Shown here: one piece after another, positions 62,694 through 64,000 of the stretch
Position numbering within the stretch: position 1 is the stretch's first letter
Layout: each line of letters opens with the position of its first letter
DNA from: an uncultured Pseudohongiella sp.
GTDB taxonomy: Bacteria; Pseudomonadota; Gammaproteobacteria; Pseudomonadales; Pseudohongiellaceae
Direction of reading: 5' to 3'
DNA: 64,000 nucleotides
NCBI GenBank assembly: GCA_951812965.1
Contig: OX638341.1
Coordinates: 1,594,438-1,658,437 of the forward strand
The notes under the pieces: generated by a model
Database searches by the model: none
Seen by the model: only the letters and a program-made list of their open reading frames with translations
What the model was told of the DNA's origin: nothing
Translations under genes and position numbers: made by a program

Positions 62694-64000
62694 TAGTATT
62701 GTACCGACCTCGCTGCTTCTTCCATGAAAAAATTACCGTAGCTCGGCGGCGCGCCAATTAGATTTCCGTTTTCGTCTATACGCATCGAATGAATGTGAAC
62801 GTCGATCTCCCTTCTCTCGAAATAGAGAATTGACACATCGTCTGGCGATAGGGGAGACCTTTGGTCGCGGATATCCATTCGGATGCGATTGAGAAGGAAG
62901 TTACTGTGCGTCTCGGCGATGATTTGACGGTCAGTCGCTAAATGGCAAAACAAGCCCCCAAGAGCGGCTTGCGCGCTTGGATGAAGATGCACTTCGGGTT
63001 GTTGCAATAGAACGAGGGAAGGCGCGTCTGGGCGCATCAACTCGGTAATCAGCGGCAAAACTTGGCTCACGCCGTATCCGACATCCACAATGTTGCGCCA
63101 CGGCCCCCTGAGCTTTTCGCCTCGTTTTCTGACTTCGATCTGAAATGGCCGTCCTTCGTGCCTGCCGAGGGATTTGATCTCGATTTCATCAAAGAGTCCG
63201 GCGGCGGTGCCAAAATCCACCAGTTTTTTCTTAAGGGTATTCCATTCGCGAGGGTATTGGCGGGCCAGATAGGCCAAGTACATGGGAACATAGTCGCCTT
63301 CGGGATCCCGAGCTGGGCGGGATGGATTGTAGGTTCGCTGTGGCTTTGATCGCACAGGCGCACTGGCAAAAAGTCGTAAATCGAGCCCCTGTCCTAAAGG
63401 CTGGAGCTGCAGTTCTTCGATCAATTCTTCAATGTCCTCGGAGGGATGCTGGGAATCCTTGCGGAAGTCGCTTCGCATGATCCATAAAAAGTGCAATGGA
63501 ATGAGGTGCGTAACTTCTGATCGTGGAAATTGCACGTTGATTTCTTCAGTCCACGAAGATCCCAGCTTGGTCTCGGCATGGAGTTGGAGCTTTCCATTAA
63601 CTTGCTTTGCGCTTACAGAGCCCTTGTCATTCGAGATACGCCGAACAGTCGGAAAAGGCGCGGTTCCCTTTCTTTCGAAGGTGACGCTAAAAGACGTTGG
63701 GGATGAATCGGCATTTCGAGTTCGCAGCCCTGCCTCGAAATGTTCGATTCTGGCGGCTGACCCGCCTCTGCGATGAACAATCTCCGAGAAACTTCCCAAG
63801 TCGTAAGGTTCTTCTTTGAAATCGGGAACTTCGTTGTTTTGCGACACTTCCCAAAGAGCGCGAACCAGCGCCAGGAAGGAAGTCTTGCCTGTGCTGTTCT
63901 CACCTACGATCAAAGTGAGCGGCGCCAGTCTGGCGAAGTGTTCGTCACGAAAGCAGCGAAAATCGCGCAGGGTGATCTGCTCAATGTGTGCATTGGATTC
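62693..64000 (-). CDS. AAA ATPase of the RecF/OLD-like type, 5' end outside the window
   Basis: At least 435 residues. Walker A is GENSTGKTSFLALVRALW and is preceded at the window edge by HIEQITLRDFRCF, the usual start of RecF/SMC-like ATPases; the true ATG lies beyond 64000. Further features are GYGVSQVLPLITEL (signature), SLVLLQQPEVHLHPSAQAAL (Walker B and D-loop) and AETHSNFLLNRIR (switch His). The C-terminal GAPPSYGNFFMEEA resembles DUF3696-type endings. There is no TOPRIM domain, so it is not a complete OLD nuclease; the PIN protein may supply the nuclease. Confidence 0.85.
   Translation of the reverse strand, partial: ESNAHIEQITLRDFRCFRDEHFARLAPLTLIVGENSTGKTSFLALVRALWEVSQNNEVPDFKEEPYDLGSFSEIVHRRGGSAARIEHFEAGLRTRNADSSPTSFSVTFERKGTAPFPTVRRISNDKGSVSAKQVNGKLQLHAETKLGSSWTEEINVQFPRSEVTHLIPLHFLWIMRSDFRKDSQHPSEDIEELIEELQLQPLGQGLDLRLFASAPVRSKPQRTYNPSRPARDPEGDYVPMYLAYLARQYPREWNTLKKKLVDFGTAAGLFDEIEIKSLGRHEGRPFQIEVRKRGEKLRGPWRNIVDVGYGVSQVLPLITELMRPDAPSLVLLQQPEVHLHPSAQAALGGLFCHLATDRQIIAETHSNFLLNRIRMDIRDQRSPLSPDDVSILYFERREIDVHIHSMRIDENGNLIGAPPSYGNFFMEEAARSVQY

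Overview
The window looks like a roughly 60 % GC chromosome segment of an uncultivated gammaproteobacterium. The main reason is gene order: birA-coaX, then tRNA-Tyr/Gly/Thr-tuf-tRNA-Trp-secE-nusG-rplKAJL-rpoBC-rpsLG-fusA-tuf, and gatCAB divergent from mreBCD-yhdP-nitrilase, match the layout known from Pseudomonas-like gammaproteobacteria. The family-level assignment is inference.

Layout. 0-4.1 kb: repeat-rich start, CstA-type transporter, biotin ligase, type III pantothenate kinase and a small membrane-anchored protein. 4.1-23 kb: the translation/transcription block with four tRNAs, two near-identical EF-Tu genes, SecE, NusG, L11, L1, L10, L7/L12, RpoB, RpoC, S12, S7 and EF-G. An L10 leader RNA precedes rplJ, and clear sigma70 promoters precede the tRNA cluster and rpsL. 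23.4-34.6 kb: a PA4642-like protein, gatB-gatA-gatC (minus strand), then mreB-mreC-mreD-yhdP-nitrilase (plus strand) from a divergent promoter region. 34.7-41.8 kb: TetR regulator, orphan ExbD, aldolase/short-chain dehydrogenase fusion, MtnA, HIT protein, glutamine cyclotransferase, lipoprotein peptidase and TPR protein. 42-49.2 kb: oxidoreductase-SelD fusion, a 17 x 54 bp tandem array, YceI, a hotdog thioesterase, an amidohydrolase and a sodium:solute symporter. 49.2-58.5 kb: HigBA-type toxin-antitoxin, a ThDP enzyme and a coxG-S-L-M-D-E molybdenum hydroxylase cluster of form II type. 58.5-64 kb: an AT-richer island with two different PIN-domain two-gene modules, a decayed IS3-family element and two genes truncated at its ends.

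How the genes work together. The first 23 kb is core expression machinery. gatCAB makes Gln-tRNA/Asn-tRNA by transamidation. mreBCD builds the elongation scaffold and yhdP acts in envelope lipid transport. MtnA beside a class II aldolase/dehydrogenase fusion suggests salvage of methylthio- or deoxy-ribose phosphates through a DHAP-type shunt. The cox genes encode the three subunits of a molybdo-flavo-FeS hydroxylase with its AAA/VWA maturation pair.

The most unusual content is non-coding. A 20 bp palindrome family occurs singly and in inverted pairs, including in the L10 leader-rplJ gap. A second repeat family has a conserved core sitting in the loop of hairpins whose arms differ from copy to copy. 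The tandem array is bracketed by the palindromes. Five different hairpins stand in a row between selD and the TPR gene. The most likely undescribed protein systems are the AAA ATPase + PIN pair and the 290-residue unknown + PIN pair in the right-hand island.
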